DNA of 64,000 bases from Aquibacillus sediminis (GTDB lineage: Bacteria; Bacillota; Bacilli; Bacillales; Amphibacillaceae), in contig NZ_SZNM01000006.1 in the NCBI RefSeq assembly GCF_005870085.1, positions 122,740-186,739 on the forward strand, given 5' to 3'. The number at the start of each line of letters is the position of its first letter. Positions within the stretch are counted from its first letter, which is position 1. Both the position numbers and the translations under genes were made by a program. Positions 26,954 through 35,442 of the stretch are shown here, one piece after another. The notes beneath the pieces were generated by a model. That model was not told the DNA's origin, ran no database searches, and saw only the letters and a list, made by a program, of their open reading frames with translations.

Positions 26954-26982
26954 AAAAAAAGCAGGAACAAATTGTCCTGCTT
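26954..26982 (-). terminator. Terminator of the DUF2639 gene
   Basis: AAAAGCAGGA and TCCTGCTTTT form the stem. The minus strand continues with TTTTTATGC. It lies 9 bp after the stop. Confidence 0.8.
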
Positions 26983-26990
26983 TTGTGTTT

Positions 26991-27122
26991 TTAATTTTTG
27001 GCTTCATCTAATAGGTTTGCAAGTACGTGGGATTTGAATTTTTCGATTTTTCTTCCCTCGAAATAACGTACACCGTGTTTCTTTAATTCCTCAACGTACC
27101 AACCTTTGCTTCCTGTGTGCAT
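26991..27122 (-). CDS. yflJ: DUF2639 family small protein (YflJ-like)
   Basis: This 43-aa protein is found by direct reading. Its sequence begins MHTGSKGWYVEELKKHGVRY and continues FEGRKIEKFKSHVLANLLDE. The start GSKGWYV-x-ELK-x(2)-G-R and the K-x(2)-K-x-H-VL-x-NL tail are those of the YflJ/DUF2639 family of tiny Bacillus proteins. RBS GAGAGGAT lies upstream of the ATG. The neighbour on the other strand is a MOSC protein like YflK, so the yflJ-yflK pairing known from B. subtilis is kept. Function is unknown. Confidence 0.75.
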   Translation of the reverse strand: MHTGSKGWYVEELKKHGVRYFEGRKIEKFKSHVLANLLDEAKN

Positions 27123-27268
27123 CCCTATCATCCTCTCCCAAAATATATATTTCTAATTGATTCGACGCCATTGTAACATCTCACTTTTTTTAACGAAATA
27201 GTAAACATTAAGTTTTTAAAATGGTAGCGATTTTATATAATAATAGTAAAAAGTGTAGGGGGAATTAC

Positions 27269-27925
27269 GTGAATTATCACATTCGTTCGTTAAATGTAGG
27301 CAAGCCGACAACATACCATATAAATGAGAAAAAATTACGGACTGGCTTCATAAAAGCACCTGTTGATCAACCTATATGGTTATCAAAACTTGGCTTTGAA
27401 GGAGACGGTCAGGCGGATCTGAAAAATCACGGTGGCGAAGATAAAGCATTGTTGATGTATGCGGATCATCATTATCGTTATTGGCAAGATTATTATCAGA
27501 GGCATTTTGATATTCCGGCTTTTGGGGAAAATGTTACGATAACAGGGCTTACAGAAGAGGATGTACATATAGGGGATGTGTTTCAGTTAGGAGAAGCAGT
27601 AATTCAAATTTCACAACCAAGACAACCTTGTTACAAAATTGCAGAAGTCCATCAACTAAAGGATTTTCCTGCATTGGTGACAGAAACTGGCTTTAGTGGC
27701 TATTATTTTCGCGTGTTACAAGAAGGAATTGTTTCGCCAACAGATGAATTAATTCTGAAACAAACAGATCCCAATGCCATCACTGTCGCTTATGTTTTTC
27801 AAACACTATTCCATCACCGGAAAGATCGGGAACGAATCGAGCGACTATTACAACTAGAAACAATGGCCACTTCCCTTAGGGAGTCCTTTTTGAAGAGATT
27901 GGGAAAAATTTCTGTTAACGATTAA
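27269..27925 (+). CDS. yflK: MOSC domain protein (YflK/YiiM-like)
   Basis: This 218-aa MOSC-domain protein belongs to the family that handles molybdenum cofactor-bound sulfur and detoxifies N-hydroxylated compounds (YiiM type). Family blocks are the N-terminal SLNVGKP, GFEGDGQADLKNHGGEDKALLMY, and the C-terminal ISQPRQPCYKIA with the conserved cysteine. I start at GTG 27269 because GGGGGAA precedes it, and the upstream extension is AT-rich and unconserved. It is divergent from the yflJ-like gene. Confidence 0.88.
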   Translation: MNYHIRSLNVGKPTTYHINEKKLRTGFIKAPVDQPIWLSKLGFEGDGQADLKNHGGEDKALLMYADHHYRYWQDYYQRHFDIPAFGENVTITGLTEEDVHIGDVFQLGEAVIQISQPRQPCYKIAEVHQLKDFPALVTETGFSGYYFRVLQEGIVSPTDELILKQTDPNAITVAYVFQTLFHHRKDRERIERLLQLETMATSLRESFLKRLGKISVND

Positions 27926-28176
27926 ATAAGGGTTGTTGTGATCTGTATAGAAGCTATATTATCCTAAATATGATTTATAAACTTTCTCAAGTAGCGCGTA
28001 TTTATAGCTTTTCTATAAATTGCGTATATTTGAAAAATATTGTACCTCACTAGTTTAATTAATTCACAATCATATATCACATGCGCATCAAATTATCAAT
28101 GCGTACAAAAAGAGTGTGTAAACAGAATCATGTTATACTAATAGTTAGAAATCTACGTCTCTTAAGGGGGATGACC

Positions 28177-28551
28177 ATGGATTTTGCCAGCAGAATGGCC
28201 GAGGAAAAAATTCAACAAGCAATTCGTGATGGAGAGTTAGATCATCTTGAAGGTAAGGGGAAGCCACTGCAATTAGAGGATTTATCCGGTATGCCAGAAG
28301 ATATGCGGATGAGTTATCACATGATGAAAAACGCAGGGTACTTACCTGAGGAAGTGAAGCTTAACAAAGAATTAATCAGTCTAAAAGATATGATTGCTGC
28401 TTGTAAAGATGAAGAAGAGAAACAAAAGTATCAAAAAAAGCTTACAGAAAAGGAATTGCAGTACCGCCTATTAATGGATAAACGAAACCTGAGCAAATCT
28501 CCAGCCTTTAAAAAATATAGTGGGAAAATCAATCGGTTATTTGGGATTTAA
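28177..28551 (+). CDS. DUF1992 family protein (DnaJ-homologue subfamily C28-like)
   Basis: This 124-aa helical protein has the DUF1992 signature: AEEKIQQAIRDGELDHLEGKG, then GKPLQLEDL, and the M-x-Y-H-M-x-K-N-AGYLPEE block. Eukaryotic relatives are fused to J domains, but there is none here; the bacterial function is unknown. ATG 28177 is chosen because AAGGGGG ends six bases before it; the ATG at 28171 would have no spacer. The gene stands alone, 80 bp before the SRAP gene in the same direction. Confidence 0.82.
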   Translation: MDFASRMAEEKIQQAIRDGELDHLEGKGKPLQLEDLSGMPEDMRMSYHMMKNAGYLPEEVKLNKELISLKDMIAACKDEEEKQKYQKKLTEKELQYRLLMDKRNLSKSPAFKKYSGKINRLFGI

Positions 28552-28630
28552 ACAAATACATGCAGCAGTAGTGTCTGCTTGAAAGAGGCAACAAAATCGA
28601 ACATCCTAATTGTTAAAAGGAGTGGTACAT

Positions 28631-29299
28631 GTGTGTGGACGATTTACGATCGATGCGAGTGAAAAGGAAATCCTTGATGAATATGATCTACAAGGGCCCA
28701 TTCATGATTTCCAGCCAAGGTATAATGTAGCACCAGGTCAACCGGTGCTAGCTGTCATTCATGATGGCCAGAAAAAACGAGCAGGATTTCTTAAGTGGGG
28801 ATTGGTTCCGTCATGGGCTAACGATCCTAAAATTGGCTATAAAATGATCAATGCTAGAAGCGAATCGGCCCATCAGAAGCCAAGTTTTAAACGGTTATTA
28901 GCTAGAAAAAGGTGCTTAATTATTGCTGATAGCTTTTATGAATGGCAAAAGACGGAAGAGGGAAAACAACCGAAACGAATTTCCCTTGAAAACCGTAAGC
29001 TATTCACGTTTGCAGGTCTGTGGGATAAATGGGACCAAGATGATGAAGCCATGTATACATGTACCATCTTAACAAGAGAAGCGAACGACTTTATGCAGCC
29101 GATTCACCATCGTGAACCGGTTATTTTGCCAAAAGATAAAGAGGACGATTGGATTGAGCCAATTGTACATGACCCGCAAGACATGCATCAGTTTGTGATG
29201 AGTCTTCCGGATCAACCTTTGCATGCTTACGATGTAAGTACGATCGTAAACTCAGCCAAAAATGAAAGTGAAGCATGTATTAAGCCGTTAATTTCATAG
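28631..29299 (+). CDS. SOS response-associated peptidase (SRAP, HMCES/YedK family)
   Basis: This 222-aa protein traps abasic sites in single-stranded DNA through a thiazolidine crosslink formed by an N-terminal cysteine. That cysteine must be residue 2 after Met removal. GTG 28631 gives exactly MCGRFT and has AAAGGAG seven bases upstream, so it is the true start; earlier in-frame starts would bury the cysteine. Other family landmarks are RYNVAPGQPV, WGLVPSWANDP, MINARSE, SFYEW and PIHHREPVIL. A repeat copy follows within a few bases of the stop. Confidence 0.93.
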   Translation: MCGRFTIDASEKEILDEYDLQGPIHDFQPRYNVAPGQPVLAVIHDGQKKRAGFLKWGLVPSWANDPKIGYKMINARSESAHQKPSFKRLLARKRCLIIADSFYEWQKTEEGKQPKRISLENRKLFTFAGLWDKWDQDDEAMYTCTILTREANDFMQPIHHREPVILPKDKEDDWIEPIVHDPQDMHQFVMSLPDQPLHAYDVSTIVNSAKNESEACIKPLIS

Positions 29300-29311
29300 G
29301 TTATATTTTTT

Positions 29312-29466
29312 ACCCGGTGCAACCGTCCGTATGATTCCCACTTCAAAATATCAAATGAGCCGGAGATGTTTAAGTGGGCGTTAACTTTCGCTTTCACCCC
29401 GAATGGTTCAAGTAATCACTCAGTAGGGGAGGAGCACAAATCCTTACTGAGTGAAGTTTCATTTTA
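29312..29466 (+). repeat. Two-hairpin intergenic repeat, copy 5
   Basis: The 5' block is CCCGGTGCAACCGTCCGTA, followed by a weak first hairpin, CTTTCGCTTTCACCCC and GAATGGTTCAAG. The second hairpin is ACTCAGTAGGGG...CCTTACTGAGT, and the 3' end is GAAGTTTCATTTTAT. It starts 12 bases after the SRAP stop. Confidence 0.82.
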
Positions 29467-29499
29467 TGATGAGCGTTTATCACTTTCCAGAGCTGAAAA

Positions 29500-29765
29500 T
29501 GTTTAATGGAACCAGGAACCGCCTTAACATGATAAGCCGGTTCCTGATTCCGTTATTCAACTGATATGGACCCTTTTTGGTGGCTGTTCGGTCCCTTATT
29601 CCGTTATTCGTCTTTTTGAGCCCTTTTTTACCTCATTTTGGGAAAATAGCGGAATATGAGCCCGCTTCACCTTGAAATTTACCGCTTTTTAAGCAAATAA
29701 CGGAACTGGGAACCACCTTTCTGATCTGGTTCGGATTCTCAGCCGTTATTTGCTTATTCCAGTCG
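29500..29765. repeat. ATTCCGTTA-type repeat block
   Basis: The block holds several alternating copies of GATTCCGTTATT, TTATTCCGTTATTCG, AATAGCGGAATATGAGCCCG and AATAACGGAACTGGGAACC. It can fold into a mesh of short hairpins. It belongs to the family seen at 23592, 52600, 58910 and 63105. No gene is visible between 29300 and the sigma-factor gene. Confidence 0.6.
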
Positions 29766-29955
29766 AAAGATAAAAAGTAGTAAGCTGCCATAATCATAAA
29801 GAAGGAACGCTTGGTTCAATTAGTTGACCAAGTGTTTTTTTATATATCTATCTGTTGAACATTTCTTCAAAAAATTTTTAAAAAAGTTGTAGTACTTTTC
29901 TAAATTGGTGTCGTCTATTGTGTCAGAGAAAGAAAGCGAAGGGGGGAGAGAAACC

Positions 29956-30498
29956 ATCAAGGATGATCAATTAATCAAAAAAATACGAGCAGGGAACAAA
30001 CAAGCATTGCGGCTCTTAATTGAGAAATACAAACAGCATGTATTTAAGGTTACATACAGTGTTGTTCATGATGAAAAAGAGGCGGAAGACTTGGCACAAG
30101 AAACATTTATTAAAATGATGGATGCTCTCCCTTCATACAAATCTCAAGGATTCAAAACATGGTTGAGTCGGATTGCACTAAACAAAGCAATTGATTTCAA
30201 GCGAAAAAAGCAACGGCAAAAGGAAGATTTGACTTTCTTTGATAAAGAAGCAACTTTTCAATCACCAGGAGAGAGTGCCGAGGAACAATTCATCCATCAA
30301 GAAAGGGAAGAGAACGTAAGAAAAGCGATTGATAACATGCCTGAAACACTTCAGGCACCGGTGCGTTATTTTCACTTGCAAGGATTGTCCTACAAAGAAA
30401 TAGCAGAAAAGTTAGAGGTTGAAGAAACGACTGTCAAAATGCGTCTGTATCGCGCAAGAAAATGGATGAAAGCGAATTGGAAGGAGGAGGAGTTTTAA
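29956..30498 (+). CDS. ECF-family RNA polymerase sigma factor
   Basis: This ~180-aa extracytoplasmic-function sigma factor has region 2 with AEDLAQETFIKMMDAL and region 4 with LSYKEIAEKLEVEETTVKMRLYRARKWM, with no region 1 or 3. It directs polymerase to envelope-stress promoters and is held by the anti-sigma factor encoded next (TAATG overlap). The start is a puzzle: a perfect GGGGGGAG (29941-29948) sits seven bases before ATC 29956, which gives MKDDQLIKKIRAGN, the usual ECF N-terminus. No ATG, GTG or TTG exists there in frame. The alternative TTG 29905 has no RBS. An ECF-like promoter (TGTAGT...CGTC near 29889-29916) would start transcription after that TTG. Confidence 0.88.
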   Translation: MKDDQLIKKIRAGNKQALRLLIEKYKQHVFKVTYSVVHDEKEAEDLAQETFIKMMDALPSYKSQGFKTWLSRIALNKAIDFKRKKQRQKEDLTFFDKEATFQSPGESAEEQFIHQEREENVRKAIDNMPETLQAPVRYFHLQGLSYKEIAEKLEVEETTVKMRLYRARKWMKANWKEEEF

Positions 30499-30905
30499 TG
30501 TGTCATCGAAGCAAAAGTGAGTTAGAAGCGTATGTACAAGCAACCATGTCACTCGAGCAACAAGACCAAATCGAACAGCACCTAGAGGAATGTGAAGCAT
30601 GTTTTACCATTTATTTAGATGTCATTGAAATGCAACCAATGGATGTTGCACTTTCGGAAAATTTTACGACAGACACGATGGAACAACTTGAGCACTTAAA
30701 CCTTACTCCAAAAAAATCCAATCAAAACAAGATCGTCGGGCACTATTTACTTGCAGCAGGTTTAACGATTGTATTGATGTTATCAGGAGTGTTTCAGAAC
30801 TTCTTATCTGTGACAACAAATCTTGAAAATAAATCGTCATTAACGGAACAGTTAATGGAAAAAACGAATGTCGTACTTGAGGAAATGAAAGGGGAGTACA
30901 AATAA
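30498..30905 (+). CDS. Anti-sigma factor with zinc-binding (ZAS) N-terminus
   Basis: This 135-aa membrane protein overlaps the sigma gene by one base. The N-terminal cytoplasmic part carries the ZAS motif HLEECEACF (H-x3-C-x2-C) that clasps the sigma factor. One membrane segment follows at about residues 88-107 (HYLLAAGLTIVLMLSG), then a short extracellular tail with a coiled-coil tendency. It should hold the ECF factor inactive until an envelope signal releases it. RBS is GGAGGAGGAG. I start at ATG 30498; an upstream in-frame ATG lies inside the sigma gene. Confidence 0.88.
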   Translation: MCHRSKSELEAYVQATMSLEQQDQIEQHLEECEACFTIYLDVIEMQPMDVALSENFTTDTMEQLEHLNLTPKKSNQNKIVGHYLLAAGLTIVLMLSGVFQNFLSVTTNLENKSSLTEQLMEKTNVVLEEMKGEYK

Positions 30906-32008
30906 TGAAAAAGTCACCATTGTTAGCTTTTTTCCTAGCCTTTATACCAGGGTTTGGACATATGTATTTAGGACATAGAGTGCGAGGGTTTCTATATTCT
31001 TTATTCTTTTTTGGGGCATTAGCGCTGGCGTTTATCTCCGTTATTGTTTTTTATAGAGAACTAACAATCTTATTTGTCCTACTTGCAGCTTTAATTTGGG
31101 GAATAAATGGGATTGATATGGTGATCACCTTGTTAACACGTAACCCGAACAAGCAAACAAGTGTAAGTGCAGCGGGTATAGATGCTGATTGCACAGCAAC
31201 TACAGGGGATGATTCTGACGAACAAAACGAACGTTTTTTTACGATTCTATTGTCACTCATTCCTGGGGTGGGGCATTTTCATCTAGGATTGAACCAACGT
31301 GGATTAACATTGCTTGCGGGATTTTTTGGGATTTTCACGATGATCTTCTTTATCGCGATTGTAACCAATCAAGGTGGCTTTTTAATTTTCCTTTTGGCGT
31401 TACCGATTATTTGGATTTACAGTTTATTTGATTCCATTCAATTACTTAATAAAAAACAGGCAGGAGAAACGCTTGAGGATAAAACGATTATGGATGATCT
31501 AGAACGTTTCCGCGAAGATGGGAAAAAGAGTAAGATGCTGGCTACATTATTGGCGATTTTTCCTGGTGCTGGTCATATGTATTTAGGATTACAAAGACGC
31601 GGGTTACAGTTAATGATAGCTTTCTTACTGTCAATTTATATTTTAGATATTCTTCATTTGTCTATCTTTTTGTTTTTAATTCCGATTATCTGGTTTTATA
31701 GTTTCTTTGATGCCTTACAACAAGTAAGTAGAGTAGAGGCAGGAGAGATAGAGGATGTACCAATTGTGAATTATTTAGTTAATTATCAAAAATGGATCGG
31801 TATTGGATTACTCGTATTAGGTATATTCTACTTATTTGATTCTGTCTTACTGCCGGTCGTGGCTGACGATATACTGGCTGCGTTAAATATAGATCTTTGG
31901 TATTACTATCGTCGTTATTTCCAAGTTTCGATTGTTTGTTTATTATTAATCGGCGGAGGAATCAAGCTAATTCGTGGTTCAAAGCAGAAGAAAACGGGGG
32001 ATAAATAA
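30905..32008 (+). CDS. Polytopic membrane protein with three TM2-like repeats
   Basis: This 367-aa integral membrane protein has about nine to eleven segments. The motif (F/L)(I/F)PGxGHxxLGxxxRG occurs three times, near residues 13-30 (FIPGFGHMYLGHRVRG), 120 (LIPGVGHFHLGLNQRG) and 218 (IFPGAGHMYLGLQRRG). Each copy is followed by a hydrophobic hairpin, so the protein is an internal triplication of a TM2-type unit. A charged cytoplasmic linker lies between copies two and three. It is the third gene of the ECF operon, sharing one base with the anti-sigma stop and one with the next start. A role in envelope stress is inferred from context; the biochemical function is unknown. Confidence 0.75.
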   Translation: MKKSPLLAFFLAFIPGFGHMYLGHRVRGFLYSLFFFGALALAFISVIVFYRELTILFVLLAALIWGINGIDMVITLLTRNPNKQTSVSAAGIDADCTATTGDDSDEQNERFFTILLSLIPGVGHFHLGLNQRGLTLLAGFFGIFTMIFFIAIVTNQGGFLIFLLALPIIWIYSLFDSIQLLNKKQAGETLEDKTIMDDLERFREDGKKSKMLATLLAIFPGAGHMYLGLQRRGLQLMIAFLLSIYILDILHLSIFLFLIPIIWFYSFFDALQQVSRVEAGEIEDVPIVNYLVNYQKWIGIGLLVLGIFYLFDSVLLPVVADDILAALNIDLWYYYRRYFQVSIVCLLLIGGGIKLIRGSKQKKTGDK

Positions 32009-32883
32009 TGAGAAGGTGGCGTGTAGGTTCTATATCGATGGGGCTGTTGTTAATTTTTTTAGGTGTGATGTTGTTGCTTTCCCAAATGATTGGCTGGGAT
32101 ATGGCGATGGTCGCGATGGGATGGTTACCAGCTGTCCTAATTGTTTTGGGCATAGAGGTACTCATCTATCTCTTTTTATCAAAACAGGAACAACCAATTA
32201 TTAAATATGATATCTTCTCAATTTTATTGATTAGTATCATTGGGGTGCTTTCGGTTGGGGCTTATGTTGTATCATCCACTGGTATTGCTGGTGCGTTTGA
32301 GCAAATGGTGGAGGCAGAAGAAGTAGAAGGAGCACTTCCGGTTGTTGAACATCAAGTGGATGAACAAGTGACACGGATTGTGATTGACTCCTCAGAATTT
32401 GATGTATCTCTAGAGGGGGATAACACGGAGCAAGTAACCATTTTAGGTGCATTTCGTTCCAATGTCTTAAAAGCTGAAGATATAGAAGGAAGTGACGTTG
32501 CTTCGATCCAACAAATCGGGGATACATTGTATGTTCGCTTATTTCAAGCGCCAAGGCAACAAGGATTACGTTATGATCATTCTCGGTATTCTTACACGGT
32601 TTCTGTTCCAACGGATATCGATGTAGAGGTTCGGTCTAGAATTAACGATGCACATATTTCGGTGGATGAGTTACAGGCAAATTGGTATTTTGAAGAAGTC
32701 GAAGAAGTGATGTTACATCATCAACAACAAGCAAACCTTACCTTGCAAGCGAATGTCAGGGACATGGAATATAGGGAAAAAACAGGAGGAGATTCTCCGT
32801 ATCAACCCGTGGATCGGACTTTTGGCGAAGGGACTTACCACTTGCATATAGGACAAGTGGAGCAATTGCATATAAAGGATTAA
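32008..32883 (+). CDS. LiaF-like envelope-stress membrane protein
   Basis: This 291-aa protein is the last gene of the ECF operon, with ATG overlapping the previous stop and RBS GGGGG. The first ~90 residues form three to four membrane segments with the motif GLLLIFLGVMLLLS, as in LiaF/YvqF and DUF5668 proteins. The remainder is a soluble, beta-rich domain similar to DUF4097-type adhesin-like repeats (RIVIDSSEFDVSLEG, YSYTVSVPTDIDVEVRSR). LiaF proteins inhibit the LiaRS cell-wall stress response. Here there is no LiaRS pair, so it may modulate the sigma/anti-sigma pair. A terminator follows. Confidence 0.72.
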   Translation: MRRWRVGSISMGLLLIFLGVMLLLSQMIGWDMAMVAMGWLPAVLIVLGIEVLIYLFLSKQEQPIIKYDIFSILLISIIGVLSVGAYVVSSTGIAGAFEQMVEAEEVEGALPVVEHQVDEQVTRIVIDSSEFDVSLEGDNTEQVTILGAFRSNVLKAEDIEGSDVASIQQIGDTLYVRLFQAPRQQGLRYDHSRYSYTVSVPTDIDVEVRSRINDAHISVDELQANWYFEEVEEVMLHHQQQANLTLQANVRDMEYREKTGGDSPYQPVDRTFGEGTYHLHIGQVEQLHIKD

Positions 32884-32885
32884 CG

Positions 32886-32924
32886 GGAGAGCATCTTTTT
32901 CTTATTGGAGAAGATGCTCTCTTA
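32886..32924 (+). terminator. Terminator of the ECF operon
   Basis: GAGAGCATCTT pairs with AAGATGCTCTC around a 15-base loop, directly after the stop of the LiaF-like gene. Confidence 0.75.
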
Positions 32925-32939
32925 CATTCTTAACTAGAT

Positions 32940-33015
32940 TTCCGCTTCAGAAATACATGACGCGCATCCTAAGGTGGCTGATGAACCTCCTTTGAAAAAT
33001 AAAGACCAATTTTCT
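32940..33015 (+). repeat. Truncated palindromic element (MITE-like family)
   Basis: This fragment contains CGCTTCAGAAATACATGACG, GGTGGCTGATGAACCTCC and AAAGACCAATTTTCTGCGTG, which match parts of the elements at 21394 and 55917-56300. Only the left half is present. Confidence 0.5.
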
Positions 33016-33028
33016 GCGTGCGATAATG

Positions 33029-33062
33029 AAAACATCCCCCACGAAGGTGAGGGATGTTTTTA
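33029..33062 (-). terminator. Terminator of the alanine/sodium symporter gene
   Basis: AAAACATCCC and GGGATGTTTT form a 10-bp stem eight bases beyond the stop at 33070. A weaker T tract is present on the other strand, so it may act in both directions. Confidence 0.7.
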
Positions 33063-33069
33063 TTACAAG

Positions 33070-34440
33070 TTATGCTGTTTCGTTCTTGCGTTGTTCTTTT
33101 TCTTCTTTAGCCACTTTCAAGAATCGGTTTGTTTCGGACACTACAACACCAGATAGACCGAGTAGTCCGATTAAGTTCGGGAAGGCCATTAGACCATTCA
33201 TAATATCGGCCATGCCCCATATAACATTTAACGATTCGACTGCGCCATAAAAGACGAGTGCAACGAAGAGAATACGATAGTATGGAATGAAACTATCTTT
33301 AAATAGATAACTGAAGCATTTTTCCCCATAATAGGACCAACCAACAATGGTAGAAAATGCAAAGAAAATGGTTCCAATCGTGACAATATAACTTCCAGTC
33401 TCACCAAGGAATGCGCCGAATGATGCAGATGTTAATTCAGCACCAGTTAATCCCTCAGTATATAGTCCACCCATCACAAGCGTAATCCCAGTAATTGAAC
33501 AAACAATGATCGTATCGAAAAACACTTGAGTCATCGATACTAATGCTTGCCGACCAGGATAGTCTGTTCTAGCTGCTGCAGCTGCGATCGGTGCAGAACC
33601 AAGACCTGCTTCATTGGAGAATACTCCACGTGCAACCCCATAACGAATAACTGTACCTAAAATACCACCACCAACAGCACTACCAGTAAACGCATCTGAG
33701 AAAATAAGACCGACAGCGCTTGGCACAATATCAATATTAATAATCATAATAATTAGTCCACCAATAATATAAAAGGCAGCCATAATCGGTACAAAGAATG
33801 CTGTTACACGTCCAATACTCTTAATGCCGCCTAAAATAACGAGGGCAGCTAAAACAGCAAGGATTAGTCCAGTTACCCAGCCAGGTACATTAAAAGATGC
33901 CTCTAATACATCGGAGACCGTATTTGATTGAACCATGTTCCCAATACCAAATGCGGCAAATGCTCCAAAAATGGCAAATAAGACACCTAGCCATTTGGCT
34001 TTAAGGCCATGCTCTAAGTAATACATTGGTCCACCGGAAATTTGCCCTTTGTCATTTGTAACACGGTATTTCACTGCCAAAATGGCTTCTGCATACTTAG
34101 TAGCCATCCCGAGTAGTGCTGTAATCCACATCCATAAAACAGCACCAGGACCACCAAGCACAACTGCGGTAGCGACACCGGCGATATTACCTGTCCCAAT
34201 GGTAGCGGCCATCGCTGTGGTTAGGGCTTGATAGTGGGTAATATCCCCTTTTGAATTTTTATCCTGTCTGGCAGGACTAAACGCTAGTCTTAAGGCATAG
34301 GGTAATGTTTTGAATTGTAGAAATCCAAGCCGAATAGTTAAGTAAATACCAGTACCGACTAAAAGAATTAATAAGGGCGGTCCCCAGACGAAACCACTAA
34401 TCTTATCCACGACTTCTAACAAAGCACTTTCTTCTCCCAT
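33070..34440 (-). CDS. Sodium:alanine/glycine symporter (AGCS family)
   Basis: This 456-aa polytopic carrier takes up alanine, glycine or glutamine with Na+. Family blocks are GTGIYLTIRLGFLQF at the N-terminus, TAMAATIGTGNIAGVATAV (signature), NEAGLGSAPIAAAAA and a C-terminal VEDVVSETNRF-like end. About ten to eleven membrane segments are expected. RBS AAGGAGGG precedes the ATG. It is divergent from the yfkJ-like phosphatase gene. Its position matches YflA of B. subtilis in the yfl-yfk region (from memory). The transported amino acid cannot be fixed by eye. Confidence 0.9.
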   Translation of the reverse strand: MGEESALLEVVDKISGFVWGPPLLILLVGTGIYLTIRLGFLQFKTLPYALRLAFSPARQDKNSKGDITHYQALTTAMAATIGTGNIAGVATAVVLGGPGAVLWMWITALLGMATKYAEAILAVKYRVTNDKGQISGGPMYYLEHGLKAKWLGVLFAIFGAFAAFGIGNMVQSNTVSDVLEASFNVPGWVTGLILAVLAALVILGGIKSIGRVTAFFVPIMAAFYIIGGLIIMIINIDIVPSAVGLIFSDAFTGSAVGGGILGTVIRYGVARGVFSNEAGLGSAPIAAAAARTDYPGRQALVSMTQVFFDTIIVCSITGITLVMGGLYTEGLTGAELTSASFGAFLGETGSYIVTIGTIFFAFSTIVGWSYYGEKCFSYLFKDSFIPYYRILFVALVFYGAVESLNVIWGMADIMNGLMAFPNLIGLLGLSGVVVSETNRFLKVAKEEKEQRKNETA

Positions 34441-34616
34441 AAACTTTTCCCTCCTTAATAATTATTTAAAGATTACAATTAAATTTTCTGAAATTTCCGA
34501 CAAAAAGTCAAGGGTGAATTTCAAAAATATAAAGTTAAACCAAACATATGCGTTAACGAAGGGGATAATGTTTAGTATAATAAAAAGAAAAATAAATGAG
34601 AAGGGTGTTTATGTAA

Positions 34617-35087
34617 ATGGTCAATATACTTTTTCTATGTTTAGGGAATATCTGTCGCTCACCGATGGCGGAAGCGATTTTTCGTGATCTAGTTGAACAG
34701 GAACAATTGCAGGATAAAATAAAAGTTGATTCGGCTGGAATTGGCAAGTGGCATGTAGGGAAACCACCACATCAAGGTACTAGAAGGTTATTGGATCAGT
34801 ACTCTATTTCCTATAAAGGATTGCAAGCAAGACAAATTCAAAGAAAAGATTTCCGTGATTTTGATTATATTATTGCGATGGATGATAACAATATAAATGA
34901 TTTGCAACAAATTGAGCAGGTAACCAATGAAGTGGTCGTTGCTAAATTAATGGATTTTGTCGATGAACCTCAAGAAGTAAATGTTCCTGATCCGTATTTT
35001 ACGAACAATTTTGAGTATACATATGAATTGGTTCAAGAAGGATGCAAGCAGTTACTACAACATATTAAATCAACCCATCAATTATAA
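34617..35087 (+). CDS. yfkJ: Low-molecular-weight protein tyrosine phosphatase
   Basis: This 156-aa LMW-PTP has the active-site loop CLGNICRS at residues 8-15 (Cys8 nucleophile, Arg14) and the general acid in VPDPYF near residue 120. It removes phosphate from protein tyrosines (or arginines) in the cytoplasm. The two following genes, a YtxH-like protein and a YihY-family membrane protein, run in the same direction 17 and 32 bp apart; this is the yfkJ-yfkI-yfkH order of B. subtilis. RBS is AGAAGGGTG. Confidence 0.93.
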   Translation: MVNILFLCLGNICRSPMAEAIFRDLVEQEQLQDKIKVDSAGIGKWHVGKPPHQGTRRLLDQYSISYKGLQARQIQRKDFRDFDYIIAMDDNNINDLQQIEQVTNEVVVAKLMDFVDEPQEVNVPDPYFTNNFEYTYELVQEGCKQLLQHIKSTHQL

Positions 35088-35104
35088 GAAGGAGTGGAGC
35101 AAAG

Positions 35105-35410
35105 ATGAGTAATCGAAAATTTGTGAGAGGTGTTATCATCGGTGCGGCAGTTGGAGGATTAGTGACATTGTTTGATAGGGAAACGAGAAATGATGTCGTT
35201 GGAAAATTAAGATCAACAGGAAATGCGACAACGTACTATGTAAAGCATCCATCTACCGCATTTCATGATCTGACAGCAGGTTACCAACAACTGTCTAACC
35301 AATTAGCTACAGGGCTGAATAGTACCTTGCAGATGCTGGCACAATTGCAAGACTTGCTAGATTCCATTGATGTGGAAGAAAAGAAGGATACACCTCCTGC
35401 AAAACAATAA
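35105..35410 (+). CDS. YtxH-like small protein (YfkI position)
   Basis: This 101-aa protein has an N-terminal glycine-rich hydrophobic segment, FVRGVIIGAAVGGLVTLFD, followed by a basic R-x-D-V-x-G-K-L stretch. That is the pattern of YtxH-type stress proteins anchored at the membrane. The rest is helical and ends in a charged tail. It lies between the LMW-PTP and the YihY-family gene and is surely co-transcribed with them (RBS AAGGAGTGGAG). Function unknown; a general-stress role is known only for distant YtxH relatives. Confidence 0.75.
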   Translation: MSNRKFVRGVIIGAAVGGLVTLFDRETRNDVVGKLRSTGNATTYYVKHPSTAFHDLTAGYQQLSNQLATGLNSTLQMLAQLQDLLDSIDVEEKKDTPPAKQ

Positions 35411-35442
35411 CCGACGCATCACTCTAAAGGAGAGGAGAGAGG

